Positions 44,871-57,078 are shown, counted from the first letter of the stretch. The stretch is 64,000 bases of DNA from Echinarachnius parma (GCA_037951105.1 JBAMJV010003039.1:64501-128500); one strand, 5' to 3'. Made by a program: numbers and translations. Notes: generated by a model from the sequence alone, not told the origin.

Positions 44871-46301
44871 TAAGTTTCACCTTTCTTCAGTCGGATGCAC
44901 ACAAATCCCAATAATTGTTTTAAAAGTCCTTTATTTAGATAGAAAAAAATCATTATATATGCCCTCATGCAATTGTAACAAATATATCAGTAAATAATTA
45001 TGAGATGTTGGTCATTGCGTGAGATTTTCGTCATTGCGTTTTTATTCAGTGTCAATAATTAGACGTGGAACCAGTTTTTGTTCTTACTTGAAAAAATGTC
45101 ATAACTGAATGATGACCCGTTCCCGACGAGTTTCTAAAATCCCCAGAGACTATGTACACAACCCACCCGATTCCCGTTGTCAAGGGTCTAAGCCATTATG
45201 TATTCATATTCTTTCTCAAATTTTGGCAATTTATAATGACTATTTACTTTCATTCATTGTCTATCCAAATGTACAGTGTATACGTGTACCAAAACACGTT
45301 TCTTCTTTATAGATGGACAATAAAAAACACACTTGAATAAACTTCCATGTGTGTTACCATAATGCATTTTATTGTTGAGATCATAAGTCTTTTATCATAA
45401 TTACAAATTTGTACCACAAAAGTATGCCGGGATCTTACGGAATAGACTTTAATAGCTCCCGAACTGAACTCAGTTTAGAGAAAATTGAAAATCATGGATC
45501 TTATTTTTTCCAGTATATAGGAATGCCGGTACAGTAAACTAATTAAAGGGATATAACAGTTCTGGTCGAGAGGGTGCTTAATTAGATATTTTCCCGAGAT
45601 ACAGACAAAATAAGTGTATCCCCTAAGCTATAAAATCATTGCTATGATCAAACAAACTTTGCCTGAGCAAATTCTGTCCAGGAACAGCTAACATATTGTA
45701 TATCCATATAAAGAAATCAACTCGAATTGAAATTGGGGGCGTTTCTATGACTGTATTCACGATATGCAATGAAAAACACACAGTAATTCACAAAGCCTAC
45801 ATTGTATTGAAACTATACAAAACTGGCGTTAATCTGATTCTGATAATTTCTCTATTGAGTTATTAATCTAAAAAAGCAATCACACTCAATTATAATTTGT
45901 GTGTATAAATTGGTGAATTTTCCAAAGTGGGCTCCACATATATACATTTGGAAATTGTTTGATTTGCATTTCATTTCCATATTTCACAAATTATATTTTT
46001 GGTGCACAAGTAAAAATACAAACGAACAACATATTCAATAACAAAATACAATATAAAATGTTCAAAAGACTAACACTATAGATATAGCATAACCACTAAT
46101 TAATATTGTAATATATTGTAAAATGTGGGGGAACCAAAAAGAAGCAAAGTTTGTAAAATAAATTAGTTCATGGCTGCTCTTTGAATGACTGAAAACAGCC
46201 CACAAAAATAACCGATTAGATACCTTTCTACCATTTATTCGAGCGCTGTTTAACTACAAGTTTATTTCAATTCAAACATAAAGGAAATTGATTTATGGGT
46301 C

Positions 46302-46378
46302 TATGTGGCTCGATGGTAGTGTCTAGCGATCCAGGTCTAGCAATCCGGGAGTCTCGGGTTCGATTCCCGGCGAAGCCT
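46302..46378 (+). repeat. tRNA-like Pol III element, unit 4
   Basis: A-box TGGCTCGATGG and B-box GGTTCGATTCC with the same internal duplication as units 2 and 3. It ends CGAAGCC as in unit 1, where units 2 and 3 have CCAAGCC. Confidence 0.65.
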
Positions 46379-46433
46379 ATCTGTCTTTGCTCATTTTCAT
46401 TTACAAGTTTGTTATGATAATGTACACGTTTTA

Positions 46434-46782
46434 GACCCCGTTTACAGTGCAGGGCCGGGCCGGGCCGAGCCCGGGCCGAGGCCGGCCTAAATTGCGGTAC
46501 TCGGCCCCCCAATTTTGTGCGTTTACAGTGGCAGGCTCGGCCCGGCCGCCCTTTCAATATTTTGTCCTAGTGGCGCTCTGCATGTAAACAAACGATTATT
46601 TTGGGGGCGCGCCGGGGTCACATTGCAGAGCATAGAAGTAGTAAATAAATAGAGCGGGGCCAAATGCGCGGCCACTTTTGGTACCGCATTTGGCCTTTTG
46701 AGCGTTTACAGTGAAAAGAAGGCCGGGCCGAGCCGCGGCGGCCGAGCGCGGCTCGGCCTTTTTTTTCACTGTAAACGGGGTC
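46434..46782. mobile_element. PIF/Harbinger-like MITE, GACCCCGTTTACAGTG ends
   Basis: 349 bp with perfect 16-bp terminal inverted repeats and a TTA duplication (46431-46433, 46783-46785). The empty site GTTTTAGACACTGG is seen in units 1-3. The body is very GC-rich (GGCCGGGCCGAG runs) in an AT-rich host. A partial relative is at 26137-26520. Confidence 0.85.
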
Positions 46783-48270
46783 TTAGACGCTGGAATGCAA
46801 TTTGCCCAGAACGTCATGCAGTAAATGTATATGTTATCTAAATATATACCCCTAATATCGATATATAAAGTGCAACAAATTTAATATTTCAACATGTAAA
46901 CTATCATTATATAGAGTGATATGATGTAACTATTTCTTCTCAATTTGATAATAAATATAAAACATAAATCTCATGATTATAATCATGCCCAACACAAATG
47001 GTAAAACAAATTAAAAAACTCTAATAAAACAATCTGCAGAAATACAAACGGAACTTGTATGTTTTTCCCCCACAATTAGATAACAAATCACTACAATATA
47101 CCAATATACAAACACATTTATACTGATATAATTCAAAAATGTAAATCATTCACCATAGAAACTATATAATGTAACAATGTAAAGCGAAATGATTCATATT
47201 AGGCGCTGTATAAATCGAAAGATTATTATAATTATTTGCTTTAAAAGACAGAGTATGTAATCATTTCTCTTTAGTTTGTAATATTATATATCTAGGCCAC
47301 CCCGCCAAAATGGAAGCTATACTTCCTGTACTAAAACAGAGTGTAATTTATACCACAGTGTGATAACAAACCTTAAAAATAGATCAAAACAATGTTATTT
47401 TGTTACAATCAACTTACTATTTTGACTTATAGATGAATCTAATAAAGGACTTGAAATAAATCCTAATGCAATATTGAATTTCCATATTATGCAATATAAA
47501 ATTAATCTAGCCAAATAGAAGGTGTATCTAAACCATTAAACAAAACGATTGAAACCAAACAAACAAACATATCTTTAAAAATAGTAAGGAAACCATATTT
47601 CCTGTAGAAATGCTGCATTATTCCTAACAATAAAATAAGTTTTGAATGGTATTTCCTACATACAAATGATTGACATAGTGGCCTTTATTTTCGATGTATT
47701 ATTTTGTCTTACAAATATTAATTTCTAGCTACGTCATCAATACAAAGTTAAGGCCTCCATGGATATCAAGCTAATCTATACATTTGTTTAATCTCTAAGC
47801 TCTAATATAAAAATCTCTCTATGCAGGTGTTTCTTTGTTGTAGAGGTTTTCTTTCTTTGAATATAAAAACAAAACATGTAATACAATTTTGTATTACCTT
47901 AATTGTAACGCCGGAATACAATCAAACAATAATGATAATAATAAAAAACAAAAAATCAAAAAAACAACAAACAAAATGTTTACATAATTTAACGTTGTCA
48001 CAATCGATGATACATTATTTCATTTTCAGGCTAAACAAAAATGTAAATGCAATGTATAACATACTGTACATATAAAAGCAAACGATAATAGTATACAAAT
48101 AAAACGATCCAACAAACAACAAACAAAATGTTTACATAATTGAACGTAGTCACATTCGATGATACTGTAATTCATGTACAGGCTAAACAAAAATGTAAAT
48201 ATACAATGTATAACATAATTTATACTAATGTAAAGCATCTATAATAAGACGGGTACAGTATCAGCCAATA

Positions 48271-48673
48271 TAGGTTTTCCCGCTCAATTTCGCGATTGTG
48301 TCAATCGAATTGATAATAGGAGCAAACGAATTCGCGCGATTTGTGATCGCCGTACCAAAGCAGCATTTGAATTCGTAAATAGTCGTTCAAAATCACGTAG
48401 GAGCAAGTGAATTTGCACAAAGTGCATACCTTTTCATCAATGGTCATTCGAATTCGCGAAAGGCCGTTGACAGTTGGCTGCACATTCGCGAATTCGAATG
48501 CCCATAAATGAACTTCTGTGTCTATTCACGAAAGCGTGTGCGTATGCATGAATTCGCATGCACCTTTTCGGAATTTGGAAGACCGATACCAACGATTACG
48601 CGGCAACGCGCGAATTCGAATGACCCTAAATGAATTCGATTGAAAAAAGTGCAAAATTGAGCGGGAAAACCTA
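48271..48673. mobile_element. MITE with TAGGTTTTCCCGCTCAATTT ends and GAATTCG motifs
   Basis: 403 bp, perfect 20-bp inverted ends, TA duplication on both sides. The empty site (GCCAATATTACG) is in unit 1. The interior repeats GAATTCG, ATTCGAAT and TTCGCGAATTCG-like words many times in both orientations. Confidence 0.85.
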
Positions 48674-49437
48674 TATTACGCTAAACCGTTACAGGCGGTG
48701 ATTATATAATTATTCTACATATCGCATTTTTGTTTTATTATTTGCAAAATAAGGCAGAATAATTGATCAATATAACTGAAAATATCCTATATACAGATTC
48801 ATGCATAAATATATAAATGAAGAACATTTCACATATCTCTACTTAAATCACTACTTTGTAAATAATGTGTATACGGTAACATAATAGTTATATAGAAAAA
48901 CAGAGCTTCCCTTAATACAAACATGCATTAAGTACTCACGTTCATCGGGTGAGAGTTGGAAGGACGCTCAGTAATTCTTTGGCTAAAGTGAGTCATGCAT
49001 ACTATACTAGCTTGAACAACCGAGCCTTCTCTATTTTCAGATAGTAATTATTAATTTGTTTGGATAACATATTTTAAATTTAATAAAGAGAGCTATACAG
49101 TGGGTTTCTATACACAAGGCTTCCAAATTTTAAACATGTTTATCTCGAAAGTACAAAAAGTGAATTAGCGGCCTTTTCTCATTCAACAGACGTGATACAA
49201 TAGCTGTATTGTAAATATTTTGTAAGCTTCTTTTAATGAAGAAAATCAAACAATAAACTGAACAAAGTCTATATTCGAAAGTAACAAATCAAAACTTAAT
49301 CATTAACTAGGTGTATTAATATCAGAACTTACGTATTCACCTTTAAGATGTACACACATGCATTTCACATTATACTGTTGTTAAATGGCGGTGGAGGGTA
49401 TAGTAAACAAATATACCATGCACTGAGAGCCTCTAGT

Positions 49438-50045
49438 TGAAATTATGGATTCCGAGGTGACAGGAAAAGCACTATGTTCTGAGGGTCGTAGACCCGAAGA
49501 ACATAGTGCTTTTTCTGTCACCGAGGAATCCATAATTCCTACATACAGCTAGTGCAGTGCACACCGCGGCCGATTGTTAAATGACGAATTATGTCACGAC
49601 CACAGAAGGACAACGATGCACAATGTGCACCATTGCCGTAATTTTTAAATTCGAATACCGCTACGTTATACATGAAATGCATCTCTAGAATATTCTTTGG
49701 AACTTATTGATATTCACGGGTGAAATTATGCTGAATTTCTTTTTAAATAACTCTTTGAGAAATTTCGTCGAGCATCTTTCGCAAGCTAAAATAAGATCTC
49801 TTCTCGCAGGGAAGTTTTATAACACGCATCTCTATGGGCTCAATATGATCACCCGGCGTCTATGACGTCATTCATGGAATAGCATTTACTATTCCATGAA
49901 TGACGTCACGCATAGCACATTTTTCTCCATGGGCATTACTATGTTTGGTCACATGACGCTATGTAGACCAATCACTGATTTTAAATGCTATTGAGGGAAG
50001 AGTAAATAAGTCCCGAGACGAAGTCGAGGGACTTATTTTCTTCAC
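49438..50045. repeat. Cluster of private hairpins near gene 4's 3' end
   Basis: Three separate palindromes: about 49455-49545 (arms share AAGCACTATGTTCT and GGATTCC), 49862-49907 (TGACGTCATTCATGGAATAG arm, 8-base loop) and 49988-50065, where AATAAGTCCCGAG/CTCGGGACTTATT-like arms sit inside outer AAATGCTATT/AATAGCATTT arms. None is in units 1-3. Probably several small MITEs. Confidence 0.6.
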
Positions 50046-50614
50046 AAAATAGCATTTGAAATCCCGAGGGTAGGAATATTCCGTGATTATCCCGACAACA
50101 AATTTAACAACTGTTTTACCATCTGACTGTCAAACACAGGGGTGTAATATTGCCATGTTATATCCAAAAATATAACACGGCAGCGGCATGTACTGTATTT
50201 ACTAAGTCATGTGATAGACTCTTTTAGCAAACTTTGAACAATAATAATACAAATATTCATTAATGTAATCATTATATTACAATGGTAACTGTACTATGCT
50301 TCTAAGAATTGTAACAATATTGTTAACCCTCTTACATATGAATCTGAATGGGTGTCCAACTTCCCGATGTGCAAATATTTATGCAAAAGCAATCAACCAC
50401 AAATCAAAAATTCGATGATACATCATGTCTGAAACGGTGCTCTCGAAAAACTTAGAAGAATTCTCCTGTGAATTCGTGTTTGTAAAAATTGAGACTTGAC
50501 AAATTCCATGATAATATATACGATTTAATGCGAAAGCAGATCAACACGATCAAACCGTAAACCCGTCATAAGTGTTATCCGACGCAACATATCCAAATAC
50601 GCCACTCAACCAAG

Positions 50615-52672
50615 TCAGGCTGATAAGGTAAGTGTAATCTTTTTGGCCGTAGATACCAGGGTCACTTCTGCATCTTTGCCAGTTTTGGTCACGACTGCTG
50701 CGGTTCCATCGGGGGAAACCGAGAGTATGAGGGCGCTGCAGCCGTGGTCTTCGTTCTCAAAGAGCGTGTCCAGAAGATTCTCATCGAGTGTGTATCTCTG
50801 GAGTGTCCGACGACCCCTCGATCCCTTCCAGAGGACGTAGATGAGTCTCTTGTTATCACACCCGATCGTGACCTCCTTCCACTCGGAACGAGTGATCGTG
50901 CGCAAGATCTTGCCGTCGTGGTCGATAACAGAGATTTTAGAGGAATCGTGAGTGAACAAAATCACGTCGGCCTCACGAGGACATACAGCAACACGGACTG
51001 GGTATAGACCCTCTACATTGATAGACTTCTGCCAAGCCCCATCCTGGCGCAAGACACGAACCATACCGTCACCAGCGACATATATATTGTCTGCGTGGTC
51101 TGTTGCTACGCTGTGCAAATTGCTACACGGTTTCAAACTGGAAGATATCTTACCACCCGGTACTGTGATGACATCATCAGATTTCATTAGAACTAAACTC
51201 AGATCAGAAAGTGATGTGAGTGATGCAAAACTACACGTTACCCTCTTTTCTAGCTCAAACTGCGTGGCGGACTCATACTTCACATTTGTCTGTCTCACTG
51301 CATAATGTCTGCCTATCAGGAAGTGTTTTATATCGATATTGCGATAGATATATCCACCCTTACTAGCCTTACGAGTGTAATACTGCTTATCAACTACTGG
51401 TTGCGATGCGACCCCTGCAAATTGAGCTACCACCGCCACCCGTCCATCTTTTGTGATGGTCATCGAATAAGGGCCATCGGTGCAAGATTGAATGCTGATA
51501 TTTCTTCTGTCCCTGATTGCTACCACCAAAGATCCCAGACTTGGCTCATCTTTAGTTGTGTGGAAATGTAGCTGCTGGGACACCGAGTCTCTGATCTCCT
51601 GAAGCAGGCTCAGATCCAGTCTCTCTGACGTCACCTGGTTGATTAATTCCTGCAGAGGCTGTAGATTATTGAAAGAAAGTGAGATGGCCAAATCACCCGA
51701 TTCCTTATCTAACATCGATCTTGCTTTGGTCTCGCACAAGCCTAGGCTCTCCTTCACCTCTTTCGATTTCTGTCGGAGTCTAACAACTTCTTCACGTCGG
51801 TTTTTCAGAAATGAGTTCCTCGTGGCCTTGACGTTTCGTTCCCATCGTTTCGTGTCTTGTTCAACCTTCGACTTTATCTTCATGTTGAACTTTTCATCAT
51901 GCATGAGCATCGACTTGTCGATGGTATCAAGCACCAATGTGTATAAATCACATTCCTGAGACTTTTCATCAACTCGTGCCAATTGGGATCGGATTCTCTC
52001 CTTCAGTGTCGACGCAAACTCGCCGATCGGGACATGCTCGTGATCGTCCTCTGCACTATGATCGTTTTCAGTACATTCATCACAAATTGGAACGTTGCAA
52101 ACAGTGCAGAAGAGTCGCAACTTCATCTCCGCGTGATTCTGACAAAATGTTGAGACACCCTCATCGACGTCGTCTTTCTTGGAGCCGTACGCACCGTTGT
52201 TTTCCAACTCCTTCATGGGTTCTTGCTCTGGAATATCCGTCACGGTATGGTTCTGAGTTCCTTGCATCTTACCGTGAGCCTTGCAACATTGTTGACACAT
52301 CGTCTGTGCGCACTCGGAGCAGTGGATGAATCCATGAGGCTGGTTTCCATCCGTGTGGGTTCTCCCACAGACATCGCATGACTTGGCGTCTTTTTTCACT
52401 TCTTCATCCTCAATAACCTGAAGGAGCTTCATCGCCCGGAAATCTAGCGTCAAAGCAGTGACACCTCCCTCGGGTATAGCAGATTCCTGTTGACACAGGG
52501 GACATGGTATGGAACTGGCGCTGCCTTTCTCTTTCTGAAACTTTTCGAGACATTTCTCGCAAAAACTGTGCAGACATGACAACGCTCGTGGGTTCTTGAA
52601 ACGATTTAAGCAAATGGCGCACTTAAGTTCTTCCTCGAACATCTCACACACTGACAAACGCTTTGCAGCCAT
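50615..52672 (-). CDS. TRIM gene 4: RING/B-box/coiled-coil/NHL-like E3 ubiquitin ligase
   Basis: Single-exon 685-residue paralogue and the most diverged of the four intact copies. RING ligands C18 to C60 (type A, near-identical to gene 1). The ARLPIA linker is deleted, so B-box 1 is C99 to H142 and B-box 2 C177 to H211. The coiled coil differs clearly from genes 1-3 (for example DLYTLVLDTIDKSMLMHDE and SFLKNRREEVVRLRQKS) and is closer to gene 5. The variable propeller segment (about 51302-51424) is seven residues longer than in gene 1 and rich in Tyr, Lys and Gly. The C-terminus is extended by three residues (LSA). Start context AATATGG, with A at -3 and G at +4. All zinc ligands are kept. 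Ligase function inferred from the family. Confidence 0.95.
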   Translation of the reverse strand: MAAKRLSVCEMFEEELKCAICLNRFKNPRALSCLHSFCEKCLEKFQKEKGSASSIPCPLCQQESAIPEGGVTALTLDFRAMKLLQVIEDEEVKKDAKSCDVCGRTHTDGNQPHGFIHCSECAQTMCQQCCKAHGKMQGTQNHTVTDIPEQEPMKELENNGAYGSKKDDVDEGVSTFCQNHAEMKLRLFCTVCNVPICDECTENDHSAEDDHEHVPIGEFASTLKERIRSQLARVDEKSQECDLYTLVLDTIDKSMLMHDEKFNMKIKSKVEQDTKRWERNVKATRNSFLKNRREEVVRLRQKSKEVKESLGLCETKARSMLDKESGDLAISLSFNNLQPLQELINQVTSERLDLSLLQEIRDSVSQQLHFHTTKDEPSLGSLVVAIRDRRNISIQSCTDGPYSMTITKDGRVAVVAQFAGVASQPVVDKQYYTRKASKGGYIYRNIDIKHFLIGRHYAVRQTNVKYESATQFELEKRVTCSFASLTSLSDLSLVLMKSDDVITVPGGKISSSLKPCSNLHSVATDHADNIYVAGDGMVRVLRQDGAWQKSINVEGLYPVRVAVCPREADVILFTHDSSKISVIDHDGKILRTITRSEWKEVTIGCDNKRLIYVLWKGSRGRRTLQRYTLDENLLDTLFENEDHGCSALILSVSPDGTAAVVTKTGKDAEVTLVSTAKKITLTLSA

Positions 52673-53802
52673 ATTTATTACAGTTTTGAGCAGGGTATTC
52701 TGGATAAGGATGTCTAAAATAAGAGGTCTGTGTGGTTGTTTTCATAAAAATGTTCTACTTTCTACTATGAAATAATCTAGGTTCGTAACTAAATATATTT
52801 ACGTTGACAGCCCAAAACTCCTTACAGTTGTCGTCTACGTAGCTACTCTTCGAGTGTTCCAAATGGAAAGTAAATTCCTTTGCAACAAATGATGTTAAAA
52901 CAAGAAATAGTTCGTTTGTTCTATACGTAAATGTTCGTACACTTGTGATCCGAATAGTAATGATTTCACAGTTGGCTTTTTCGGACTAGCAAGATTTATA
53001 CCAATTTCCATAAAATATAACGTAACATGTACTAAATATTTAAAATGTCACAATTTTTCTTAACGAATGGCAAGTAAATGTAAACATATGTTGAAAGTAA
53101 CCTTCAATTAATCAATTGCTGTAGGAAAATACAATTACACAAACATACCTACTTCATTATAATCATCTCCATAATCCATATTTACTCAATGTCACCCAGA
53201 TGAGACTGGAATCTATTAATTAGTGTTCACAATGTCACTTGTCCAACTTGAAGAACATCCAAAAATGTGAAATGACGTATTGGTGGACCGTGGATGCTGC
53301 AGGGAGTTCGAAGCTAGAGTTCTTCAATGTTCACGATGGCACCATTCATGTTTAAAGAGTAGTAGTTCTCACCGTCTTCTAGAGGTAGACTGGAAATGCC
53401 GCAGGTTTAGAATACTTATGGACAGATCTGCATCAGCCCAGAAGCTACAGAACGATTAAATTGCACCATCAACGTCAGCTTTCAAGCAATAATTAGAGTT
53501 AGACACAAATCTGACCTACTACTTTCAACTTTGCTTGTCGTCCCTCGAATGAAGCTGAATAACTGTAAAAAGGATGGTATTAAACGTCTTCTGGGGTGGA
53601 CTGGAAATATCACAGCGAATTCACGAACCTTTCTTTTTCGGCAGTCATTCGTTTCGTTGCTCTCCTAGCTGTTCAAGATTCGTAGCTCTCCAAGTTGTAC
53701 AGGATTAGAATCATTCCATACAGGTCATCAACCCAGCAAGCTACAGAATAATTGGTCGGCTGGTAGCAACACACGTCATTCGCTCCCTACGATAATGACA
53801 CA
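52673..53802. other. 5' flank of TRIM gene 4 (type A)
   Basis: Closely similar to the 5' flank of gene 1 and less so to genes 2 and 3. Two copies of the module containing CTTCTGGGGTGGACTGGAAA lie at about 53370 and 53590. No promoter element assigned; no gene. Confidence 0.55.
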
Positions 53803-54835
53803 TTAAAGGGATAGTTGAGTATTGGTCAAACTTAACGTTATTAACCAAAACCTGCATCATTACGGTACAAACTAACAGTTATAACTCCACCATGCTCGAA
53901 AGGTATACACAATTACAAACGACTAAGTAAAAACGCTGTTACAACGCAAGAGGGTGCTCTCTAAAAACTCATTGGTTTTAGCCATTTTTTCATACAAAAT
54001 TGTGCATTTGATGTTTTGTAAAAATAATGATTCAATAGAGATATCAACAACTATTTAAAAACCTATTCAGATTTTTTTCAAAGTAGTCTATAAGCATTTT
54101 TTTGCATTTTTCTAAAGAGTCAAAATGTCCCCCAGCCGGTAGACTTATGACTAAAATATCTTGAAATCAAATTTGTCAACTATGAGAGCATTTGAAAGGA
54201 AATGATTCTCATTTTACATGTTTTATTCAAGGAACTTTCGAATTGAATTAAAACCAACCAATTTAGTGTCAAGGGGCATTTCGGGATGTACCAAGGGCGT
54301 TGATTTCTTCTCATGGTTGGGGGGGATCGTCCACGAGCCGCGTAGCGGCGAGGCGATTTTTGTTTGGGCTATTTTGCTAAGGGGGGGGGGGAGTTTGACC
54401 CAATGACGATGCGGAACATCGTCCACGAGCCGCGTAGCGGCGAGGCGATTTGTTTGGCTATTTTGCTAAGGGGGGGGGGGTTGACCCAATGACGATGCGG
54501 AGCATCGTCCACGAGCCGCGTAGCGGCGAGTCGATTTTTGTTTGGCTATTTTGCTAAGGGGGGGGGGGGGGGGGGGTTGACCCAATGACGATACGGATAC
54601 TGTGCGGGTCTGGACACAATGATGGCGTTTTTATATGCACATCACATTTTCACTTGGCAGCCCAAGGGGGGGGGGGGGAGTTTAAACCCATGATGGCGTT
54701 TGTCTATGCACATCACATTTTCACTTGGCAGCCGAAGGGGGGGGGGGGGGGTGGGGGTTATATATCCCCCCCCCCCCCCCCATCCCCCCGTGATCGACGC
54801 CCCTGGGAAGTACCAATACTGAAGTGTACCTTTAA
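53803..54835. mobile_element. TTAAAGGGATAGTTGAG MITE, split by a nested hAT-like element
   Basis: Left end TTAAAGGGATAGTTGAGTAT, right end AATACTGAAGTGTACCTTTAA-like. The 5' half matches 59051-59230. Removing the inner 514-bp element restores a continuous family member. Confidence 0.65.
54292..54805. mobile_element. hAT-like non-autonomous element with G-tracts
   Basis: Ends CAAGGGCGTTGAT and ATCGACGCCCCTG, flanked by an 8-bp duplication with one mismatch (GGATGTAC / GGAAGTAC). The inside has three tandem copies (about 105-110 bp) of a block with GGGGGGG, TTGACCCAATGACGATGCGG and CGTCCACGAGCCGCGTAGCG, then two blocks with TTCACTTGGCAGCC. G-tracts vary in length between copies. Eight-bp duplications are characteristic of hAT elements. 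Confidence 0.75.
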
Positions 54836-55129
54836 TCACAAATTATTGTACCCGTTATTAACTTTAATAAAGAGAATCATTCGTTTGTCTGTGTATATTT
54901 ATGTGTATTGAACAAAAAAAAAACACACACAAAACAAATCATCTTTTTGTTGACAGAAGGTTGATAACATATTTTATTTCTGTAATCTGATAATGTGAAA
55001 CAGTTTCCATTTTTATATTTAAAATACGAATACAATGAGATGTGTGAGAACCGGCCTAGAGTCCTAAGTTAGTTGTGTTGTTTTTGACAATGTTACTACA
55101 AGGGATCCCTTTTATTTCTAAGAATCCCT

Positions 55130-55529
55130 TTAAAGGAATCTAATAACTTTGTAGGCAAGTGCAAAAAAAGTAATGAGTGATTAATAAAGTGTGTACCTTG
55201 GTGTGATCTGATATGTCTACAAAGTAATGCGTGAATATGTCACGTTAATTGGATGTTTTTTGGCTAAGATATGAGCAAAAAATGCAAATGATATTCACTA
55301 ACTCATTGTACAGTACTTACTTTGCACACGGCATGAAATTATCCCGTATACACAATTTCATATCTGAACACTTCAATCGTAAATATCTTTTAAACAAAAT
55401 GGAAGTTTGAAAAACCGAAACCTGTCCCGTGCTTTTACTGTTAATATTAATATGATTTAAGGTATGAGCGAACCACTAGAGTTCCAAGTCAGTTTTGAGG
55501 ATTTGGACAATGTTACCTTGTCCCTTTAA
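55130..55529 (-). mobile_element. TTAAAGGGACTTAGTAAC MITE, inverted copy
   Basis: 400-bp copy in reverse orientation relative to the others. The hAT-like element that follows inserted at its very end; the duplicated 8 bp overlaps its final AA. Confidence 0.7.
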
Positions 55530-55535
55530 TAGGCC

Positions 55536-56660
55536 CAGTGGCGTAGACAGGTTCTGACACCTGGGGGGATGATTTGCCGTTCACCGGACCAAGACCAACT
55601 TGTTCGCGGCCGAGACTACCTGCTGAAATATTACGAGACCAAACACAATTGCTTGAAAGTCCTCTCATCAGGGGGGGGGGGGGGGGAAGGGGGTGTTAGA
55701 TGTTAAGATGGCCGTGAACATGCAGGCGAGACGGAAGCAGTTTTTGATTTGGAGGGGGGCAAAACCTATGGAGGCTTACGGGGGGAGGGTGTGGGAGGGG
55801 GTGTCCCCCCTCCCACGGGATGGAGCTTTTGCATTTTGTGCAATCTGGTGCTTAACTAGATAGGAAATTCGGGCTTAACATTGACTGTATCTGGGAAAGC
55901 GTATTATGATTTGATCGACCAGAAATGTTAAATATATTTTCACGAAGAAAACAAATAATTGACACACTAATAAATATGCACCCCAACACAGGGAGCGAAG
56001 GGACTGAGCGGGGGAGGGTGTGGGAGGGGGTGTCCCCCTCCCACGGTAGGGCGCTTTTGCATTTTTGGACCTGAAATTGTGCAATCTGGTGCTTACCTAT
56101 AGAACGGAACAAATATTGTATTTATATTTAGCGTCATACACAGTTCCATCATCACCATAAGCCACATTATGTATGATCCAACAACATAGCCTATTGCCAA
56201 GAATGAGTCCCGTGGGGCGAAGTTACCGAGGGCTGGGGCAGAGCCAAATAGGGAGGGTTTGGGAGGGGTATCCCTCCTCCACGGAGAAGATTTTGCATTT
56301 TATATACTTTAAATGGTGCAATTTGGTGCACGTCACACAAACAGCCAGAGCAATGCCAGCCTACACTGGAACTACTTGGCCCGGTATACAGAAAAAGAAT
56401 ACTCACCCCAGACCATACGCAAGTAACTCAACAAACTGAGATAATCTGTTTGCGCGCGAAGCGCGCAGCGAAAATTAAAAGTGGATGTATAAATTACTTT
56501 TTGAACGTTATAATTAACAAGTCGTATACCTCATACAACTAATGTTTTCTTTCCCACTCGTATACAGATACACACAAAAAATATATGTCATTCCCTAAAA
56601 CCTGGGGGGGGGGGGGGACGCATCCCCCTCATCCCCCCCCCCCCGTTGTCTACGCCCCTG
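55536..56660. mobile_element. hAT-like non-autonomous element with perfect 8-bp duplication
   Basis: Ends CAGTGGCGTAGAC and GTCTACGCCCCTG, flanked by a perfect AATAGGCC repeat (55528-55535 and 56661-56668), 1125 bp. The interior has three imperfect repeats of a block with GGGAGGGTGTGGGAGGGG, CCCTCCCACGG and GTGCAATCTGGTGCTTA (near 55790, 56010 and 56250), plus long G and C runs. No transposase reading frame. Confidence 0.85.
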
Positions 56661-56800
56661 AATAGGCCAAATACCAAGGCCAAGTTTCACACTCGATGAA
56701 AGCAGGTCTGATGAGAGTAAGGCTTTTATTTTCGATCGTGTCAAATTCATAAATTGAATTATGCATGTATCAGTGTGTGCTTGTTTGTATGTTTATTTGT

Positions 56801-57078
56801 CAGGGGCGGATCTATCTTTTTTGCTAAGGGGGGGGGGGTTGACCCAATGACGATCTAGCTTTTTGCTGAGGGGGGGGGGGGGGGGTTGACCCAATGACGA
56901 TGCGGAACATTGTCCATAAGCCGCGAAGCGGCGATATTTTTTGTGCTATTTTGAACCCCCGTAAGTGATTTTTTTTCACTTTTTTCACTGATTCATTTTC
57001 ACTTGGCAGCCCAAGGGGGGGGGGGGGGGGGCGGTTAAACCCCCTAACCCCCCCCCCCCCCCCCCAGATCCGCTACTG
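56801..57078. mobile_element. CAGGGGCGGATCTA MITE (copy 2)
   Basis: Ends CAGGGGCGGATCTA and AGATCCGCTACTG, flanked by TTTGT on both sides, 278 bp. Shares G-tract and ATGACGATGCGGAACAT blocks with 9492-9813. Inserted into a TG-rich microsatellite. Confidence 0.75.

Larger units (their letters stand above)
44871..50614. other. 3' flank of TRIM gene 4
   Basis: Matches the 3' flanks of genes 1-3 to about 49370. From there to about 50250 the sequence is private to unit 4 and rich in palindromes, and the shared flank resumes before the stop codon. It contains a tRNA-like element and two private MITEs (46434-46782, 48271-48673), each defined by the empty site in the other units. No credible gene. 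Confidence 0.6.
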
